Positions 23,955-34,923 of a stretch of 64,000 bases of DNA are shown piece after piece (position 1 is the first letter of the stretch; each line of letters opens with the position of its first letter). Both the position numbers and the translations under genes were made by a program. Origin of the DNA: Pseudomonadota bacterium (GTDB lineage Bacteria; Pseudomonadota; Gammaproteobacteria; Burkholderiales; JAJZQI01); contig JAJZQI010000012.1 in the NCBI GenBank assembly GCA_021851875.1, positions 24,082-88,081 of the forward strand, read 5' to 3'. Below the pieces are notes generated by a model that did no database searches, was not told the DNA's origin, and saw nothing but the letters and a program-made list of their open reading frames with translations.

Positions 23955-24985
23955 TTGAACTGCTCGATACATTTTTTCAGCGAATTTTCTGCACCGCCGC
24001 CGCCCAGTTGGCAATCCATGCCTTTCTGGTCGCCGCCGCCGATGACGCCCGAGTTGCCGTTTACGGGTGCGCTTGCCGCGGCTGTCGAGGTGCTGCCTTC
24101 TTTTAGCCGCTTGTTTTCCGCTTCGAGCTGCTGGTTCTTTTTCACCAGTGCTTCATATTGCTGTTGCAGCGAACCGGTGCCGCTTGCGGCTGCGGCGGTT
24201 GCGGGAGTCGCAGCATGGGCGGCGGTGGCCTTGGCGGATTCTGTCGCGTGCCGGCTGGCGGGCGGCGCGTGAGCGGCCGCTTCCGGCGGGGGGGCGGACG
24301 GGGTTTTGTGCTCGTTGCCGCCGAGGAACAGGCCGACAATAAAGAAACTCAGGCCGGCCAACAGCAGCAGGGCCAACAAACCCAGGCCGATGATGATGCC
24401 TTTGCGCAGGTACCAGGGCGGGTGATATGCCTCTTCTTCATCCAGGCTGGCAATGCTGTCCATCGAGGGTAGCGTGTCGAGCCCGCTGTCTGCTTCGCTC
24501 TTGCGCCGCCGGAAACCACGAAACAGGCCAAGGATGCGCTGCATGAGGGAAATCTTGCCGATTTCCTCGGCGACGGCGTCGGGGACTTCTGGCAGGCTGC
24601 TCGGTGGCGGCGCCGGCTCGCTGGCGGTCGGCTTGGGGAGTGAATGGTCGGGCGCCTCAATCACTTCCAGGCCGGCCAGGTCATCCTCGAAGGCCGGAGG
24701 AGGCGCCTCCGACGGGGCGGGCATGTTGTCCACCATGGCGGCCAGCTGTGCCAGTTCTGCGGAGAAGTCCTCTTCCTCCTCTCCGCCGCCGCCCCCCATG
24801 ATCTCGCCGACATCAGGGACGTGTTCGTCTTCCTCGGTAATGGCTTCGCGGATGACCTGGGTGGCGTTGAGGTCGGTGAATTCGTCCTTCTCGTTCTTGC
24901 CTGCAGGACCGTCGGGCACCATTGCCTGGCACGCAAAGCGTGTCAGGAATTTATAGCCAAACCAATGTGCCAAGCCGTACTGCAT
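23930..24985 (-). CDS. Hypothetical single-TM protein, acidic low-complexity N-terminus and coiled coil
   Basis: One TM (KGIIIGLGLLALLLLAGLSFFIVGLFLGG), coiled coil QQQYEALVKKNQQLEAENKRLKEG. Confidence 0.6.
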   Translation of the reverse strand: MQYGLAHWFGYKFLTRFACQAMVPDGPAGKNEKDEFTDLNATQVIREAITEEDEHVPDVGEIMGGGGGEEEEDFSAELAQLAAMVDNMPAPSEAPPPAFEDDLAGLEVIEAPDHSLPKPTASEPAPPPSSLPEVPDAVAEEIGKISLMQRILGLFRGFRRRKSEADSGLDTLPSMDSIASLDEEEAYHPPWYLRKGIIIGLGLLALLLLAGLSFFIVGLFLGGNEHKTPSAPPPEAAAHAPPASRHATESAKATAAHAATPATAAAASGTGSLQQQYEALVKKNQQLEAENKRLKEGSTSTAAASAPVNGNSGVIGGGDQKGMDCQLGGGGAENSLKKCIEQFNQQDAGRK

Positions 24986-25087
24986 CGTGTTTCCCCGTTT
25001 TTATCGCCAGTATAGATGAAGAGGGGCGATAAGAGTCAATAACAGTCAATGATATAATGCCGCTTTTGCCAATTCAGTATTCAGCCG

Positions 25088-26692
25088 ATGTCCAATCCAG
25101 CCATTGCCGCGGAAGTGAAGCGCCGCCGCACATTCGCCATCATCTCCCACCCCGATGCCGGTAAAACCACGTTGACCGAGAAGCTGCTGCTGTTTTCGGG
25201 CGCGATCCAGATGGCCGGTACCGTGAAGGCCAAGAAAAGCGGCCGGCACGTGACCTCGGACTGGATGGAGATCGAGAAACAGCGCGGCATTTCCGTCGCC
25301 AGCTCGGTGATGCAGTTCGATTACCGCGAGCACGTGGTAAACCTGCTGGACACCCCGGGCCACCAGGACTTCTCGGAAGACACCTACCGCGTGCTGACGG
25401 CGGTGGATTCCGCGCTGATGGTGATCGACGCGGCCAAGGGCGTGGAAACGCAGACCATCAAGCTGCTGGACGTGTGCCGCTTGCGCGCCACGCCCATCAT
25501 CACCTTCATGAACAAGTTCGACCGCGAGGCGCGCGATCCGCTGGAACTGCTGGACGAGGTCGAGTCGGTGCTGAAGATTCAGTGTGCGCCGATTACCTGG
25601 CCGATCGGCATGGGCAAGGAGTTCCGCGGTGTGTATCACCTGCAGAACGACGCGGTGCTGCTGTTTACGCCGGGCGAGGAAAAGCAGCACGACGTGCAGG
25701 AGATCATCGAGGGGCTGGATAACCCGCGCCTGGACGAGTTGTTCCCCATGGAGGCCGAGCAGCTGCGCATGGAGGTGGATCTGGTACGCGGCGCATCGCA
25801 TCCGTTTGATTATGAGGCGTTTCTGGCCGGCAAGCAGACGCCGGTGTTTTTCGGCTCGGCCATCAACAACTTCGGCGTGCGCGAGATTCTCAATGCGCTG
25901 GTCGACTGGGCGCCGCCGCCGCATGCGCGCGACGCCTCGGCGCGCAACGTCGAGCCGGACGAGGAAAAGTTTTCCGGCTTCGTGTTCAAGATCCAGGCCA
26001 ATATGGACCCCGCCCACCGCGACCGCATCGCCTTCATGCGCGTGTGCTCGGGCAAGTTCGAGCCGGGCATGAAAATGAAGCATCTGCGGCTGGCCCGCGA
26101 TTTCAAGGTGGGGAATGTGGTGACCTTCATGGCGCACCGGCGCGAGCATGTCGAATCGGCCTACGCCGGTGACATCATCGGTATCTACAACCACGGCAAT
26201 GTGCAGATCGGCGACAGCTTCAGCGAGGGCGAGCCGCTGACGTACACCGGTATTCCTTTCTTCGCACCGGAATTGTTCCGCGTGGTGCGGCTGAAGAACC
26301 CGCTCAAGCTCAAGCAGCTGCAGAAGGGCCTGCAGCAGCTGGGCGAGGAGGGCGCGGTGCAGGTGTTTAAACCCGTATTAGGCAGCGACCTGATTCTGGG
26401 GGCGGTGGGTGTGCTGCAGTTCGAGGTGGTGGCGCACCGGCTGCAGACCGAATACGGGGTGGATGCCGTGTTCGAGAGCACCCCGGTGTACACAGCGCGC
26501 TGGGTGAGTTGCAAGGACAGCCGCAAGCTGGCGGATTTCGAGAAGAATCTGGTCAACAGCGTGGCGCACGACGCCTCCGGCAACCTGGCGTACCTCGCCA
26601 CCTCCAGCGTCAACCTGGCGCTTACGCAGGAGCGCTGGCCCGACATCGAGTTCCACGCCACCCGCGAGCACGCAGCCAGGCTGAACGGCTGA
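25088..26692 (+). CDS. prfC: Peptide chain release factor 3
   Basis: [37 protein letters not shown]. Confidence 0.97.
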   Translation: MSNPAIAAEVKRRRTFAIISHPDAGKTTLTEKLLLFSGAIQMAGTVKAKKSGRHVTSDWMEIEKQRGISVASSVMQFDYREHVVNLLDTPGHQDFSEDTYRVLTAVDSALMVIDAAKGVETQTIKLLDVCRLRATPIITFMNKFDREARDPLELLDEVESVLKIQCAPITWPIGMGKEFRGVYHLQNDAVLLFTPGEEKQHDVQEIIEGLDNPRLDELFPMEAEQLRMEVDLVRGASHPFDYEAFLAGKQTPVFFGSAINNFGVREILNALVDWAPPPHARDASARNVEPDEEKFSGFVFKIQANMDPAHRDRIAFMRVCSGKFEPGMKMKHLRLARDFKVGNVVTFMAHRREHVESAYAGDIIGIYNHGNVQIGDSFSEGEPLTYTGIPFFAPELFRVVRLKNPLKLKQLQKGLQQLGEEGAVQVFKPVLGSDLILGAVGVLQFEVVAHRLQTEYGVDAVFESTPVYTARWVSCKDSRKLADFEKNLVNSVAHDASGNLAYLATSSVNLALTQERWPDIEFHATREHAARLNG

Positions 26693-26699
26693 TTCCCTC

Positions 26700-27149
26700 A
26701 TGCAGATCTGGGTTGATGCGGACGCTTGTCCGGCGGTGGTCAAGGAGATCCTGTTCCGCGCGGCGGAGCGTTGGAAAATCAATACAACGTTGATTGCCAA
26801 CCGGTTGTTGCGTACCCCGCCGTCTGCCTATATCACGGCCCGTCAGGTGCCGGGCGGCTTTGACGTGGCGGACGCGCGCATTGTGCAGGAGGTGCAAGCG
26901 GGCGATCTGGTGGTGACTGCCGATATTCCGCTGGCGGCGCAGGTGCTGGGCAAGGGCGGGCACGCGCTGAATCCGCGCGGGGAGTTTTATACCCCCGACA
27001 GCATCAATGAGCGGCTGAGCGTGCGCAACTTCCTCGAAGAATTACGCGGCAGCGGTGTGCAGACCGGCGGGCCGCCGGCGTTCAGTCAGGCCGACCGGAA
27101 GCAGTTTGCCGACCGGCTGGATGCCTTTCTGCAAAAGCAGCCGCGCTAG
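26700..27149 (+). CDS. YaiI/YqxD family protein (DUF188)
   Basis: [36 protein letters not shown]. Confidence 0.94.
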   Translation: MQIWVDADACPAVVKEILFRAAERWKINTTLIANRLLRTPPSAYITARQVPGGFDVADARIVQEVQAGDLVVTADIPLAAQVLGKGGHALNPRGEFYTPDSINERLSVRNFLEELRGSGVQTGGPPAFSQADRKQFADRLDAFLQKQPR

Positions 27150-27163
27150 CCTGCTACACCCCG

Positions 27164-28429
27164 TCACACTTCTTCCCAGCTCAAGTCGCAGCAGAAAACC
27201 CGTGTCTGACCGTTGGTTTGCAAGGCGATAGACAGCGTAATACACATGGTGGCACCAATAATCGACAGGTAGGGGCGCGTGATCTGAATGTGTTCGGGCT
27301 GTGCCATGGCTTTGCGGAAATAATGCCGGCGTGACCAGATGGCGCCGCGGGCATCGGAAACGGGGGCGAAGCGGCGATCTTCCAGTTGGTTGCGGCCTGA
27401 GGGGATAATGTTCGGTTCGGTTTGCTGGCCTTCTTCATCCAGCAGGAAACAGCGTTCGACCAGCGGGTGTTGCAGCAATTCAGCACAGGAGTGGGATAAG
27501 CTGATGCCGTCGGCTACACTCTGCGCCGCTCGGCCAAACAGGTCAACGTAATGCTGCAGGCGGGTGGCGGTCCGCTGCGACTCGGCCTCGTAGAACTCGC
27601 GATACTTGTTGCACAGGTGCGGAATGATCTGCATCGTGTCGGCATGCACGTCAATGCTGGCATGCGGCTTGCCCAGCAGATAGCCTTGCACCAGATCGAT
27701 CCCCGCATCCATGGCCACGATGGCCTGCGCTTCCGTTTCGATGCCTTCGCTCAGGGCCAGACTGCCGGACTCGTGGATCAGACCGACCAGATTGGGGAAG
27801 ACGCGTCGGACAAACGGGTTTTCTTCTGCCTGGACGATGATGGAGCGATCCAGTTTGACGATGTCGGGACGGATGCGCCAGATGCGGTTGAAGTTGGAGT
27901 GTCCGGCGCCGAAGTCGTCGATGGCGATCAGGCAGCCCAGATCGCGGTAATAGCCGGCGGCCGTGACCAAGTCTTTCTCATCATCGATGGCATTTTCCAG
28001 AATTTCGATGACGACACGCTCGGGCGGGAAATTGTAATGCTCCAGCAGATGCTGGAAAAAAGCGCCGTATTTCTTGCCGCCCACGGCAACACGGGGATTC
28101 ACATTCAGAAACAGCCAGTGTTCGTCTTCTTCCTGACGGGTGAAGTTGGCCAGATGCAGCTGGCGGCAGAGCCGGTCGAGCGCGACGGCTTCCGCTTCGT
28201 CATGGGCGCTGGTGGAAAACAGGTGCAACGGCGATATCGGGTCACCTGCCGGCGTGTACGGGCGGATGAGCGCCTCATAACCCACCGGGCGGCGGTGGGC
28301 TATACTGTAGATCGGCTGGAACGCGCTGTCCAGTGTGTGTTGTTTGAAGCTGGCCGTGCTGTTCTTCTGACTGCCATTGTCGGCTTGCAACGGCGCCATG
28401 ATGGGGGTAAATGGCGGCATCATGTCCAT
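27164..28429 (-). CDS. EAL domain c-di-GMP phosphodiesterase
   Basis: [45 protein letters not shown]. Confidence 0.9.
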   Translation of the reverse strand: MDMMPPFTPIMAPLQADNGSQKNSTASFKQHTLDSAFQPIYSIAHRRPVGYEALIRPYTPAGDPISPLHLFSTSAHDEAEAVALDRLCRQLHLANFTRQEEDEHWLFLNVNPRVAVGGKKYGAFFQHLLEHYNFPPERVVIEILENAIDDEKDLVTAAGYYRDLGCLIAIDDFGAGHSNFNRIWRIRPDIVKLDRSIIVQAEENPFVRRVFPNLVGLIHESGSLALSEGIETEAQAIVAMDAGIDLVQGYLLGKPHASIDVHADTMQIIPHLCNKYREFYEAESQRTATRLQHYVDLFGRAAQSVADGISLSHSCAELLQHPLVERCFLLDEEGQQTEPNIIPSGRNQLEDRRFAPVSDARGAIWSRRHYFRKAMAQPEHIQITRPYLSIIGATMCITLSIALQTNGQTRVFCCDLSWEEV

Positions 28430-30582
28430 TGCTGTTTCGTCTTGATACTGACCTGAAAGCGGGCTATCAGGTTTTGCAGTTGCTTGGCTGTGTGGCCGAC
28501 GGAATCGGTGCTGCCGCGTAAGTCGACCATGGCATAGCGCATTTTCTCGGTCGAGTCGCTCACGGTGCGGGCTTGTTGCACCTGCGTGTCGCTGCTGGAG
28601 CTGATTTCGTCCAGCGTGGACAGCATGCGGCTGGCCATGTCGTGCAGCTCTCCCTTGTCCAATGCGGCGTCTTCCGCCATGCGCAGACCGTCTTCCATGC
28701 CGACCATGCCGTTTTCCATGGTGCTCACCGCCAGACGGGCCTTGTTCTGGATATTGTCGATCATTTGACCGATCTGCTGCGTGGCAGCGCTGGTGCGCTC
28801 CGCCAGTTTGCGGACTTCATCGGCTACCACGGCGAACCCGCGCCCCTGTTCGCCCGCCCGGGCTGCCTCAATGGCAGCGTTGAGCGCCAGCAGATTGGTC
28901 TGGCTGGCGATTTCGCTGATCAAGCCGACGATCTGGCCGATTTCCTCGGTGTAACGGTTCAGATCCTGGATGGTGTTGGCCGATTCGGTGATCGCCTGGC
29001 GGATGCCCTGGGTTTTGTCGCGCACCAGCTGAAAATGCTGTTGCGACTGTACGGCGGCTTCGTCCATGCCGCTTTGCAGTTCATGTACGGTGCCGGAAGC
29101 GGTGCGCACCTTGTGTAACTGATGCTCCAATTGCGACAGCATGTGGCGGATGGAGTCCAGCGCTTCTTCCGCCTTGGTGTTGGCATCGCCGTTCTTGTTG
29201 AGCATTTCCAGGGTGGTCGAACGCACCTGATGGGTCGCCTGGATGACTTGGACGATGATGCCTTCCAGGTTGTCGATAAAGCTGTTGATCCAGCGGCCCA
29301 TGTCGCCGGTTTCGTCGTTGCTCAGCTTGTCTTGGTCGAGCCGCTGGCTGAGATTGCCGCCGCCTTCGGCAATTTCGCGGATCACGTCGGTCATGCGTGC
29401 CAGCCGTTTGGCGATACGGTTGCTGCCGAAACGGTAGAATACCCAGGCGCTGACGAGGAAGAATATCCCCGTGCCGGCTTGCGCCAGAGCCGGCGGCATG
29501 TCGATGACATAGGTCAGCGCCAGGTTGATGGCCCAGAGGACGAAAATGATGCCGAAATGCAGACGCATGAGCATGTAGTTGACCGAGCGCCGGCGATACA
29601 CCTCTTCCAGGTCGGCCTCGCACAGCATGCCCCAACGGTCTTCCGAGCCTTCCAGCTGGAAGGTGACGCCGGCGCCGATGACCGGGATATGACGGTAATC
29701 GGAATAGCCCGGGTAGGTGACGAACAGGTTCTGGCTATTGCGAATGGTCTCGCGCACGCCGGGGTGCAAGTCGTTGGTGGCCGGGTCGATGAAGCGCAGT
29801 TCCAATTCGGTATGGTGCTTGACGCGCACCACCCCCCAATCCGTATTGACGCCCTGTTTCAGGTTTTCACCCAGGCTGAAGGTGCTGTCTTCAAAACGGG
29901 AACGGGACAGCGCTGTGCCCTGCTCGATGGCAGGATCGAAACGCGCATTGACCATGAACAGGTAATTGTCGCCGGAGTCCTTGAAGATATGGCCGGCTTC
30001 ACGCTGGATGAGGTCGCCCAGCACATCGTTCGGCACGCGGCCGCAGATGCTGCCGATGACTTTGTCGCCGCGTTTGATCGGCTGGTAGAACATCAGCGTA
30101 ACGGCGTCATGGAAGCTCGATGTGGAGGGGCCGATGCGTAATGTGAGGTCGTCGCAGTAAGGCCCATGCAGAAAGGGTTTGCTCAGGCCGTTGGCAACCG
30201 CGCGGTGATTCAGGTCGGCTTTGCCGACGTGCGGTGTGTAGGTGGATTGCACCACCGTGCCCTGCGGGTTGATGACGAATATTTCTGAAAAATCGGGCGC
30301 CTGGCTGCGTTTTTGTTCCAGCGCGTCAGGCGTGATTTGGCTCAGATCGCCGGGCAGTTCCGCTGCCAGCGTATTCAGCTGTTCCCATTGGGTTGAGGTC
30401 CAGGCCTTGAGGATGTTGACGCGGGTGGCGGCAATGCCCTGAAAGGCTTTTTCCACTGTGGGATAGTGTTTCCGGTTGATCAAACAGCTCCAGCCAAGAA
30501 CCAGTTTGCCATTCTTGCCGAACCAGGGCAGCCATTTCTTTTCTGCATGGCTGAGGTGCATGAGTGCGCTTTTTAGGGGCAT
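28420..30582 (-). CDS. Methyl-accepting chemotaxis protein
   Basis: [44 protein letters not shown]; start could be 30561. Confidence 0.95.
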   Translation of the reverse strand: MPLKSALMHLSHAEKKWLPWFGKNGKLVLGWSCLINRKHYPTVEKAFQGIAATRVNILKAWTSTQWEQLNTLAAELPGDLSQITPDALEQKRSQAPDFSEIFVINPQGTVVQSTYTPHVGKADLNHRAVANGLSKPFLHGPYCDDLTLRIGPSTSSFHDAVTLMFYQPIKRGDKVIGSICGRVPNDVLGDLIQREAGHIFKDSGDNYLFMVNARFDPAIEQGTALSRSRFEDSTFSLGENLKQGVNTDWGVVRVKHHTELELRFIDPATNDLHPGVRETIRNSQNLFVTYPGYSDYRHIPVIGAGVTFQLEGSEDRWGMLCEADLEEVYRRRSVNYMLMRLHFGIIFVLWAINLALTYVIDMPPALAQAGTGIFFLVSAWVFYRFGSNRIAKRLARMTDVIREIAEGGGNLSQRLDQDKLSNDETGDMGRWINSFIDNLEGIIVQVIQATHQVRSTTLEMLNKNGDANTKAEEALDSIRHMLSQLEHQLHKVRTASGTVHELQSGMDEAAVQSQQHFQLVRDKTQGIRQAITESANTIQDLNRYTEEIGQIVGLISEIASQTNLLALNAAIEAARAGEQGRGFAVVADEVRKLAERTSAATQQIGQMIDNIQNKARLAVSTMENGMVGMEDGLRMAEDAALDKGELHDMASRMLSTLDEISSSSDTQVQQARTVSDSTEKMRYAMVDLRGSTDSVGHTAKQLQNLIARFQVSIKTKQQWT

Positions 30583-30828
30583 AATATTAAAATTTTAATT
30601 TTGTTAAATGGTTGCGATGCAAGTTGGGTATGTATAAGCATACTTTATGCCAGAGCTGCAACATAATGAAATATATTGTGAAATGTGCGCTGTTGAGGGA
30701 TTTGTGATACTTGATTGTTTTTGTCTTGCACCGTTATGGTGCTCGAGTCCGGAGGGGCGAGGAGGAATGCACCAGAGTGGCCTCTGGCTCGACCGTGATG
30801 CCATTGCGGCATCACGGCAAGGAAGGCG

Positions 30829-31785
30829 TTATTTGCCCAGCGCTTCTTTTTCCATCAACAGATAAGTGTTGTAGGCATTGCGGCGATTGGCTGCGTCAAA
30901 AGCCGGCAAGTGGTTGTAGCGGTTCCAGTCCGTCTGGCCGTAGGCCTCCTCGAACGGCACAAAGTTGTCGACGGCCTTGCCCATCTGGGTGCGCAGATAA
31001 GCCAGATAATCGCGCGTGAACGCCAGGTCCCTGGCGGCCTCGTAGGACACTTCGCCGTGTCCCGGCACCATGATGGCCGGGTGGAATGCCAGCAGCTTGT
31101 CGAGCGATGACAGCCATGCCTTGCTGTCGGCATCGCCCACATAAGGCACGCGACCTTTAAAGACGAGGTCGCCGGAATAGAGAACCCTGTCGGCTGGCAC
31201 ATAGACAGCCAGGTCTTCGCTGGTATGGGCTGGGCCTACATAGCGAATCTGGAAATGAATGCCGCCCAAAGTCAGTTCCGCATCGCCTGTGAGCCATTTG
31301 TCGGCCGGCAGCACGCGGGTGTTTTCGTCCACCCAGGGGTACAGTTCATCGCGCCGCTGGGCCAGCCTCTTTTCCAGCACATCGCCGACCAGATAGGCCT
31401 TGCCGTTTTCGTGCGCCCAGATTTCCGCGCCGGCCGCCTTGAAGGCTTGCAGGCCGTAGATATGGTCGGCGTGGTAGTGCGTGACGATGACGTATTTGAT
31501 CGGTTTGCTGGTAACGCTGCGAATGAGCTTGATCATGGCTTGCCCCAGGGACGGTGTGCCCAGACTGTCGATAACCACGACCCCGGCGGGTGTGACGACG
31601 AAGCCGGCATTGGACATGAAGCCTTCATTCTCGGCCGAGGCGGCACCCGGCAGTCCCTGAATGTAGTAGCTGTGCGGCGCCACTTTGGTGGCCTGCATGT
31701 TTACCGTGACGGGCGGGTAGTCCTGCGCGAGGGCGAGCAGTGGCAGGCATGAAATGATGAAAAGAAGTTGCAGTAACGGGCGCAT
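30829..31785 (-). CDS. Secreted MBL-fold metallo-hydrolase
   Basis: Signal peptide MRPLLQLLFIISCLPLLALA; THYHADHIYG. Confidence 0.9.
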   Translation of the reverse strand: MRPLLQLLFIISCLPLLALAQDYPPVTVNMQATKVAPHSYYIQGLPGAASAENEGFMSNAGFVVTPAGVVVIDSLGTPSLGQAMIKLIRSVTSKPIKYVIVTHYHADHIYGLQAFKAAGAEIWAHENGKAYLVGDVLEKRLAQRRDELYPWVDENTRVLPADKWLTGDAELTLGGIHFQIRYVGPAHTSEDLAVYVPADRVLYSGDLVFKGRVPYVGDADSKAWLSSLDKLLAFHPAIMVPGHGEVSYEAARDLAFTRDYLAYLRTQMGKAVDNFVPFEEAYGQTDWNRYNHLPAFDAANRRNAYNTYLLMEKEALGK

Positions 31786-31786
31786 G

Positions 31787-32320
31787 TCAGAAATCGCTTT
31801 CGAGTTTAAAGGTGTTGTAAATGAGGTCGCTGGCAACCATGCGGGCGGCGTGACTGGCGGCATCAAGTATATCGTGGTCGTTCCAGCCCAGCTGGCGCAG
31901 CGCTTCGAGGTCATCTGCGGTGACGCTTTCCGGATGATCAACGGATTGCAGGGCAAACAGCAGCATGGCTTTGTCGCGCTCGGGCAGAGGGCTGGAGTCG
32001 GGCGCGCGTTTGAGCGCTTCGACCTGGCTCGCTGAGTGGCCATACAGATTGATCAGCATGCCGGCGTTGATGCCGACGCAGTAGGCGCAGTTGTGTTCGC
32101 TTGATACCAGCAGGCGAATGGAGGCCAGCAGCGCGCCTGATAAAGTGGGGTGGTTCATGCTGTACTGCACCAGCTCCCATTGCTGGCCCAGCAGCAATGG
32201 CGAGGCGCTCCAGATGCGAAAGGCGCTGGGCACATGCCCCAGGGTTTTCTTGATCTCGGCGTAGATGCGCCCGACCTCGCCCGTAGCCTGGTCAGGGGCA
32301 ATCTGCTTGAGCAGACTCAT
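31787..32320 (-). CDS. Carboxymuconolactone decarboxylase/AhpD-like protein
   Basis: SSEHNCAYCVGINAGM (CxxC). Confidence 0.87.
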   Translation of the reverse strand: MSLLKQIAPDQATGEVGRIYAEIKKTLGHVPSAFRIWSASPLLLGQQWELVQYSMNHPTLSGALLASIRLLVSSEHNCAYCVGINAGMLINLYGHSASQVEALKRAPDSSPLPERDKAMLLFALQSVDHPESVTADDLEALRQLGWNDHDILDAASHAARMVASDLIYNTFKLESDF

Positions 32321-32436
32321 GTCTTCCTCCGTGTGCTGATGGCACATTTCTCTTTTGTTATGACAGTATAGAAAAGCCGTGCGAAAGGAACAATGAGCAG
32401 AAAGTACCGCTTGAGATAGCATGGTAAAATCCGCAC

Positions 32437-33125
32437 ATGAGCCAAGTGATGCGCGCGATGCAGCTGAACAACGACTACTCCCTGCCGGCGGTGGTCGAGA
32501 GCGCCGCTTTGCCCTGGCTGTCTACTCCCATGCCGGGCGTAGAACGGCGCATGCTGGAACGCGACGGCGGCGAGGTGGCGGCGAGGTGGCGCGGGCGACA
32601 TCCATCGTCCGCTATGCGCCGGCTGCGCATTGCAGCGCGCATGTGCACGAGCTGGGTGAGGAAATCATTGTGCTGGAAGGGGAGTTTGCCGACGAGCATG
32701 GCGTCTACCCGGCCGGCACTTATCTCAAGAACCCTCCCGCTTCGTCGCATTCGCCTTATACGCAGAGCGGTTGCGTGCTGTTTGTCAAATTGCGCCACAT
32801 GCAGCCGGACGATCTGCAACAGGTGGTTGTGGATACCCGGACGGCTGAATGGCGACCCGGTCTGGTGCAGGGTCTAAGCGTTTTGCCATTGGCCGAATTC
32901 AAGGGCGAGCACACCGCCTTGGTGCGCTGGCAGCCGGGCGCCCTGTTGCAGGCCCACAAACACTGGGGCGGGGAAGAGATTTATGTGCTGGATGGCATAT
33001 TCGAGGACGAACATGGCCGGTATCCGGCGGGTACCTGGCTGCGTAATCCGCATATGAGTCAACATGCGCCATTCAGCCGTGAGGGCTGCACCATCTATGT
33101 CAAAGTGGGGCATTTGCCCGCTTAG
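32437..33125 (+). pseudogene. Cupin-domain (ChrR-like) protein, frameshifted by an 11-bp tandem duplication
   Basis: N-terminus in frame 32437 (MRAMQLNNDYSLPAVV...ERDGGEVA), remainder in frame 32421 (RATSIVRYAPAAHCSAHVHELGEEIIVLEG...). Confidence 0.75.
32566..32587. repeat. 11-bp tandem duplication GGCGGCGAGGT x2
   Basis: Direct reading; removal of one copy restores the frame. Confidence 0.9.
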
Positions 33126-33937
33126 GCCGGTTCCCGGTCCGTTTCGCTGCTCGCGCCGCGCAGCTCCTGGCGAAAGCGCGACGGTGTCATGTGGAACCGT
33201 TCCCTGAAGGCCGTGCTGAAATTGCAGGCATTCTGAAAGCCGATTTGATCGGCGATTTCCTGTACCGACAGATCGGTATCGCTTAACAGTTTGCGGCCGT
33301 GTTGAATACGCTCTTCGCGGATAAAGGCGAAGACGGTCTGGCCCGTTTGCTGACGGAAAATCTGCGATAACTTCTTTTCATGCGTGCCCGTCATCCTGGC
33401 AATTTCACTCAAACTCGGGATGGTGCGCAGGCGTTCGTTGATCAGTTTGGTGGCGGCGTTGAATACGGTGATGTCCGGATGATGCACCGTCGAGCTGGCG
33501 GCGGGTACGGCAACCTCCTTGCAGCGGGCGGCCAATTCCAGATGGATGCGGATGCGCGCCAGGACTTCTTCCGGCTCAAACGGCTTGGTGATGTAATCGA
33601 CCGCACCGACGGTCAGGCCCTCGATGCGGTGTTCCGTTTGATTGTCTTGCGTGAGAAAAATAACCGGAATGTCGCGTGTTGCCGGATCGGCCTTGAGCAG
33701 TCTGCAGACGCTGAATCCGTCCATGCGGGGCAAGCGGGTTTCCAGCAGGATGAGTCCAGGCCGGGTCGCCAGGGCACGTTGATAGGCCTGTTTGCCGTCA
33801 AATGCCAAGGACAGTTTGAAATGGTGGGCGCGCAGCAAATCCATCAGTGTACGCTGTTCTTCGATTGCATGATCGACGATCAGGATGCCGGATTGTGCCA
33901 CTTGTTGTTTTCCCTGCGCGGAATATATTGTGCTCAT
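33122..33937 (-). CDS. Response regulator: receiver plus AraC-type HTH
   Basis: ILLETRLPRMDGFSVCRLLKADP; C-terminal AraC HTH (DLSVQEIADQIGFQNACNFSTAFRERFHMTPSRFR). Confidence 0.92.
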   Translation of the reverse strand: MSTIYSAQGKQQVAQSGILIVDHAIEEQRTLMDLLRAHHFKLSLAFDGKQAYQRALATRPGLILLETRLPRMDGFSVCRLLKADPATRDIPVIFLTQDNQTEHRIEGLTVGAVDYITKPFEPEEVLARIRIHLELAARCKEVAVPAASSTVHHPDITVFNAATKLINERLRTIPSLSEIARMTGTHEKKLSQIFRQQTGQTVFAFIREERIQHGRKLLSDTDLSVQEIADQIGFQNACNFSTAFRERFHMTPSRFRQELRGASSETDREPA

Positions 33938-34195
33938 GGGTTAAATTATTTTAATTATCTGTATCGTGTGAAATACGAGATGATTTTGCCTCCTTTTATA
34001 TTTCATTGCTAATTTTCCTTTGCAGAAAAAATCCTGTCTGCTTTGGCAAAGGTGTGATTGTGATTTTCACTGCAAAATAAACGGAAAATAACTTCATTGT
34101 GGCCAGATTTGTGCCGGGAAAATATACAGATTATGTCTGCCTCACTCATGCCGCAGCAAAACGGCATGGGCGGCAGGGTATGGATGGGAGGGATC

Positions 34196-34444
34196 GTGTC
34201 AGACGCCAATAAACAGGCTTGCCGCTGCGAGCCGGGATGCTGCTACCTGCAAAATGACAGCGCCTGGGCTAAACGTAACTACACCTTGGCCCATGAGGGC
34301 CAAACACCGGGCGGGCGTTTGATGTGGCAATCTTTGGAAGCCGACCGTCTGGGACTGAAAAGTGCCTGGCTGGAAGGACTCGGAGTCATGGGGGTGTGCC
34401 AGATTCAATGCCGGATGGCGGCGGCAGGAGATCTGCCGGACTGA
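34196..34444 (+). CDS. Small Cys-rich hypothetical protein
   Basis: GTG start after GGGAGGGATC; CRCEPGCC and CQIQCR motifs. Confidence 0.4.
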   Translation: MSDANKQACRCEPGCCYLQNDSAWAKRNYTLAHEGQTPGGRLMWQSLEADRLGLKSAWLEGLGVMGVCQIQCRMAAAGDLPD

Positions 34445-34498
34445 GCCGCACCGGATTGGCTGATGCGGTTTCCCGCATCAGCCATGCGTGCGGCATAA

Positions 34499-34753
34499 TT
34501 ATTTTGCCGCCGCGGCATCCTTTTCGCACTTCGTCATGAAGCTGTTTTTCGCGGCGCCACGCAGTTTTTTGTCGGCGGCTTGGCTCTCGCAGGCTGTCTT
34601 GGCGGTATCCTTCTCGCACTTTTTCATGAAACTGTTCTTCGCCGCGCCGGCCAGCTTCTTCTGCGCAGCCTTGTCAGCACAGCTCATGTCGTCGGCCAGG
34701 GCGATGTTGGCGGCGAACAGGCTCAATACGGCAATGACCAAGGTTTTCTTCAT
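34499..34753 (-). CDS. PsiF-repeat periplasmic protein
   Basis: Signal peptide and two repeats (AAQKKLAGAAKNSFMKKCEKD / AADKKLRGAAKNSFMTKCEKD). Confidence 0.88.
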   Translation of the reverse strand: MKKTLVIAVLSLFAANIALADDMSCADKAAQKKLAGAAKNSFMKKCEKDTAKTACESQAADKKLRGAAKNSFMTKCEKDAAAAK

Positions 34754-34923
34754 GTCGGCTCCTCAATGGGGGTGGATCAAACAGGGGCAGTCTTACGGCT
34801 CGCGCTTCGCTGACTGCTGCCGGCATTGTTCTATGGCCTGCTGAGGCCGTCAAGAGCGGCTTGCGGCACGCGGCCACTGATCCGGCTGCCGGCCGGTCAG
34901 ATGTTCCCCGGCCATCATCGCCC

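Noticed and set aside
25046-26194. 382-aa minus-strand ORF opposite prfC
   Set aside because: Antisense shadow of prfC.
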